The notes under the pieces: model-generated
Databases searched by the model: none
Told to the model about the DNA's origin: nothing
Seen by the model: the letters and a program-made list of their open reading frames with translations, nothing else
Part shown: positions 31,747-34,450 of the stretch, one piece after another
Layout: every line of letters begins with the position of its first letter
Numbering within the stretch: the stretch's first letter is position 1
Made by a program: the position numbers and the translations under genes
Source: Pseudomonadota bacterium
GTDB lineage: Bacteria > Chloroflexota > Ktedonobacteria > Ktedonobacterales > JADMIN01
NCBI GenBank assembly: GCA_021324535.1
Contig: JAJPIU010000036.1
Span: 1-34,450 of the forward strand
Length of the DNA: 34,450 nt
Reading direction: 5' to 3'

Positions 31747-32730
31747 CTATAGTCCCATAAAAGAGAGCAGGCTCTGTATTTCTTGGGGCGCATTTGCCAC
31801 CAAGCTATTGGTTGCCTTCACTCCCTGGGCGACATTATCTGGGGTAAGTGGAGGGGAAACCACCCATTTGTAGATCTGGCTTCCACTCCCCGTATCCCAG
31901 AAGACGTTGACGGTACGTTGTGTGTATTCCGCTACAAGGGGAAGCGCCCCTTGACAGCGTACACATGGGGGAAGTCCCCTCCTTTGGTGGATGAACACAT
32001 CGATGTCCCCTGTGCCATCACCTGTAATCGACGGTAAGTTATCCGGCGGCGCGTTATGAAGCGTGCTATCCAGCAGCGCTCGTGTATCGCCTGTCACCAG
32101 GTAGCGAAATAGGTTGCCCTCGGCGCACTGACCATACCCTGAAATAATGGCGCCGGTGTCGCCACCAGTGGATGTGACAATGGCAGCGGCGCCAGGGTTG
32201 ATTCGGCCACCACCGAAACGCCCACTCATAGGGTTGCGCGCATTTGTCTGCGCATCGGTCGCCTGTTGTATGTTGTCCAAAATAAACTGATCGGGGTTAT
32301 TGAGCAGCGTCGCGTCTTGGGGTATTAGAGCCGGTTCATAGTCATGTACGGCAGACGTGAATGCGCTGCTCAAATCCTGGGCTGAAGATGAGAAATTACT
32401 CCCGCCGGTCAGACCAGAGAAGAGCGCGGAGTCGCCCATCACAGTGTCGAAGTTACCTTCCAGATCGAAGTTGCCATTGGCGATGTCGGTCACGAGAGAT
32501 TGCGTCAGCCCGTATCCGACGCCTGCCGTTGTCCAGGGCGTCCAGCCGCTCATCTCGAAGCCGCCGCCTGCCCCGGCGAAGATGTCTCCAATCACTGGCA
32601 ATATTGAATCGCCAACTGAGCGGTGTTCGACAATGGAGGTTCCGACGCCAATCCCCAGACCCACAACTGCTCCTGCGCCTGCGCCGATGGCTCGTCTGCG
32701 TAGTTCACTCAGCAGCGCGCTAAATACCAT
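31747..32730 (-). CDS. Putative polymorphic-toxin-type deaminase
   Basis: A 327-residue protein. Residues 12-95 are Gly/Ala-rich and hydrophobic (AIGAGAGAVVGLGIGVG, FAGAGGGFEMSGW), like the pre-toxin segments of RHS/WXG-type effectors. The C-terminal part (about 175-327) contains GQCAEGNLFRYL with Cys202 and Glu204, and LPPCVRCQG with Pro255, Cys256 and Cys259. Cys-Ala-Glu plus Pro-Cys-x-x-Cys, about 50 residues apart, is the zinc and proton-shuttle signature of the cytidine-deaminase fold; toxin deaminases such as YwqJ-like proteins share it. The target (nucleic acid or nucleotide) is unknown. The ATG has no clear ribosome site and the frame is open upstream to a TGA near 32777, so the start may be wrong or the N-terminus lost. 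Confidence 0.7.
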   Translation of the reverse strand: MVFSALLSELRRRAIGAGAGAVVGLGIGVGTSIVEHRSVGDSILPVIGDIFAGAGGGFEMSGWTPWTTAGVGYGLTQSLVTDIANGNFDLEGNFDTVMGDSALFSGLTGGSNFSSSAQDLSSAFTSAVHDYEPALIPQDATLLNNPDQFILDNIQQATDAQTNARNPMSGRFGGGRINPGAAAIVTSTGGDTGAIISGYGQCAEGNLFRYLVTGDTRALLDSTLHNAPPDNLPSITGDGTGDIDVFIHQRRGLPPCVRCQGALPLVAEYTQRTVNVFWDTGSGSQIYKWVVSPPLTPDNVAQGVKATNSLVANAPQEIQSLLSFMGL

Positions 32731-32759
32731 TTTGAGAACTGTCTTCGCCGTTATCGAGG

Positions 32760-33104
32760 TTGCCTGAGCAGTTTGTCAATCTGTCTGTTGGCAAACTCTT
32801 CTTGGTGGTCAACTACCCCAGCCCTAAAGGGCGGGGCTTGTGTCTGCACTCCACCGCAGTTCAGCGTCTGGAAGAGCAACGCGCGAAGTTGGGCGAATAT
32901 ATGGATGGCGCGCGCGCTCATGCCCGCGCTCTCGACGAGGTCTGGCAGAACCCCGCCGTCGCTGAGGCGCAAGGATTGCTGGCTGGCGTTTTACGCCGGA
33001 CAGAGGAGTTCAGCGAGCGAATAGGGCGCATCGCGCAGCTTTTCCGCGCCACTGCGGCTCAGGCTGAGGAAGAGCAACGGCGCCGTCGCCAGGAAGAGGA
33101 GTAG
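32760..33104 (+). CDS. Short helical protein, WXG100-like (start uncertain)
   Basis: The reading frame opens with TTG at 32760, without a ribosome site, and ends at 33104. Only the part after about 32850 looks genuine: VQRLEEQRAKLGEYMDGARAHARALDEVWQNPAV, a turn, then AEAQGLLAGVLRRTEEFSERIGRIAQLFRATAAQAEEEQ (read in parts). Two helices with Trp-Gln-Asn in the hinge recall WXG100/ESAT-6-like hairpins, in which Trp-x-Gly sits there. An IS200/IS605-like end overlaps codons 17-27, so the original N-terminus is probably lost. It diverges from the deaminase-like gene, which fits a WXG-type effector locus, but the WXG call is tentative. Confidence 0.5.
   Translation: MPEQFVNLSVGKLFLVVNYPSPKGRGLCLHSTAVQRLEEQRAKLGEYMDGARAHARALDEVWQNPAVAEAQGLLAGVLRRTEEFSERIGRIAQLFRATAAQAEEEQRRRRQEEE
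32808..32840 (-). mobile_element. Solitary IS200/IS605-like end (hairpin plus TTGAC)
   Basis: On the minus strand the sequence reads GCCCCGCCC-TTTA-GGGC, one bulged base, GGGG, then TAGTTGAC. A GC-rich stem with a TTTA-type loop followed by GTTGAC is the form of the subterminal hairpin and end of many IS605/TnpB elements. No TnpA or TnpB gene is in the window. I read it as a remnant or a mini-element end, in the upstream region of the deaminase-like gene and inside the divergent frame. Confidence 0.5.
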
Positions 33105-33124
33105 ACGTGGCACATCGGGTGCGC

Positions 33125-34450
33125 TCATGTGTGGCGTGTTGGCGTCCGTTGCTGGCGTGGCCGTGAGCTTGCAGGCGCGCTGAGCGTCGCACGTGCTGAT
33201 GATTTCACCGGAGGCCTGGCCGCTTTGCCGTTTCCATTTGCGCTGTTTGCTTCGTATGCGCCATTCGCCTCTGGCGCAGCATGGCGACCGTTGAGCTTAT
33301 GCTGCTCGCCGACGAACAGAGAACCGTTCTTGGCCCTATTGTTGCTGGCGTCTCTGTCGTTGAGTGTCTGTGTTTGGGCATCGAGCGCATAGTGTTCCTC
33401 GGCGTCTTCGATGGTGTAGCGATAGCCCTGCTCCGTCAGGAACAACTGGCGGTTGGCCGAGAACTCCTGGTCGCGGGTGTCGCGCGTGACGATGGTATAG
33501 AAGCGCGCGGGGCGACCGTCAGCTTTGGGGCGCAGCAGCCGTCCCAGCCGCTGCGCTTCTTCCTGGCGCGAGCCGAACGTGCCGGAAACCTGGATCGCGA
33601 CGTTGGCGTCGGGCAGGTCTACCGCGAAGTTGGCGACCTTGCTCACCACCAGCCGCTTGATCTCGCCGCGCCGAAACTGTTCGTAGAGCTTCTCACGCTG
33701 GCTATTGTTGGTGCGGCCCGTCAGCAGTGGCGCATTGAGTGTCTCGGCAATCTCTTTGAGTTGATCGAGGTATTGGCCGATGATCAGCGTCTGGTCGTCG
33801 GCGTGCTGCGCCAGCAACGCCTGGGTGACGCTCAGCTTCAGGGGATTCTCCGCCGCCAGGCGATACTTTTCGCGCTCCTCGGCGATGGCGTAGGACAGGC
33901 GTTCGTTCTCAGGCAGGGGGACGCGAATTTCGTGGCATTCGGCAGTGGCGATCCATCCCTGGCGTTCGAGTTCGCGCCAGGGCACATCCGACCGCTTGGG
34001 GCCGATCAGCCCAAACACGTCGGCTTCGCGCCCGTCCTCGCGTACCAGTGTCGCCGTCAGGCCAAGCCGCCGCCGCGCCTGAATCTCCGCTGTGATGCGA
34101 AAGATCGGCGCGGGCAAGAGATGCACCTCATCGTAGATGATCAATCCCCAGTCGTGGCCCGTCACCAGCCCAAAATGCGGGAAGTCGCTGCCCTCACTGG
34201 GGCGATAGGTCAACATCTGATAGGTGGTGACGGTGACGGCACGGATGTCTTTGCGTTAACCGGTATACTCACCCACCTGATCAGCGGTAAGGGTCGTCTT
34301 GTCAAGCAGCTCGGCGATCCACTGGCGCACGGCAATCGTGTTCGGCGTGAGGATCAGCGTGGCGCGGCCAACCGCAGCGAGCGCGCCGATCCCGACGACC
34401 GTTTTGCCCGCACCGCACGGCAAGACCACTACGCCGCTGCCGCCGCTCAC
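33125..34450 (-). pseudogene. XPB/Ssl2-type DNA helicase with in-frame stop (5' end outside window)
   Basis: Superfamily-2 helicase of the XPB (ERCC3/RAD25) group, used in DNA repair. The visible 5' part carries Walker A (VVVLPCGAGKT) and ILTPNTIAVRQW, ending VGEYTG at a TAA (34258-34256). The same frame continues directly as R-K-D-I-R-A-V-T-V-T-T-Y-Q-M-L-T and runs 360 residues: DEVH box in LIIYDEVHLLPAP, LGLTATLVREDGRE, then helicase domain 2 with VVSKVANFAVDLPDANVAI and motif VI EEAQRLGRLLRP. Homologs usually have Glu where the stop is, so GAA to TAA is the simplest change. The last 70 residues are disordered (Asn/Ala/Arg-rich). Sequencing error is possible. It converges on the WXG-like gene 20 bases away. 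Confidence 0.8.

Noticed and set aside
32751-32972. 73-codon minus-strand frame through the IS605-like end, considered as a TnpB tail
   Set aside because: No TnpB motifs (RuvC residues or zinc finger); it only reads through the hairpin.

Overview
The window is GC-rich, gene-dense bacterial chromosome. No rRNA or tRNA was seen. The gene mix suggests Chloroflexota, most likely a Ktedonobacteria-like lineage. Pointers are a hybrid kinase with two kinase cores and GAF modules, several proteins built as zinc ribbon, disordered linker, one membrane helix and outer domain, an XPB-type helicase, a PAC2 protein and a malyl-CoA/citrate lyase-type enzyme. This placement is inference from gene content; no marker gene settles it.

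Layout. 1-1.8 kb: 5' part of uvrA (minus strand) with a near-consensus promoter. 1.8-2.3 kb: a decayed hicB-hicA toxin-antitoxin locus. 2.4-5.1 kb: a membrane protein, a HIT hydrolase, a dolichyl/polyprenyl-phosphate mannosyltransferase-like GT2 and a CRP-type regulator. 5.2-9.8 kb: a small possible ribbon-helix-helix protein and a 1201-residue double-kinase hybrid sensor, convergent with a DUF1003 membrane protein. 9.9-12.8 kb: a nucleotidyltransferase-fold protein, possibly frameshifted, and an acetyl/acyl-CoA synthetase. 13-15.4 kb: a VOC protein, a broken epoxide hydrolase and a divergent TetR regulator with two matching operators between them. 15.5-17 kb: a CitE/HpcH lyase and a macrodomain hydrolase in one operon. 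17-25.2 kb: an Arg/Asp-rich zinc-ribbon membrane protein, a YihY membrane protein, an S9 peptidase, a small Cys-rich protein, a lipoprotein and a second zinc-ribbon membrane protein. 25.5-28.8 kb: an ABC-2 exporter pair and another single-pass anchored protein. 29.3-31.7 kb: PAC2 and beta-propeller proteins. 31.7-33.1 kb: a putative toxin with the zinc signature of the cytidine-deaminase fold (Cys-Ala-Glu, then Pro-Cys-x-x-Cys), a divergent short WXG100-like helical protein, and an IS200/IS605-like end between them. 33.1-34.45 kb: an XPB-type helicase with an in-frame stop, cut by the window edge.

The most promising unexplained locus is 30.5-33.1 kb. A glycine-rich leader is joined to a deaminase-like domain, a propeller gene follows 12 bases downstream, and a WXG-like helical protein sits on the other side. 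This looks like a contact-dependent or secreted effector locus, possibly with an unrecognised immunity protein. The window also holds several decaying genes (hicBA, epoxide hydrolase, helicase, perhaps the nucleotidyltransferase). Either this is real gene decay or some lesions are assembly errors; reads would decide.
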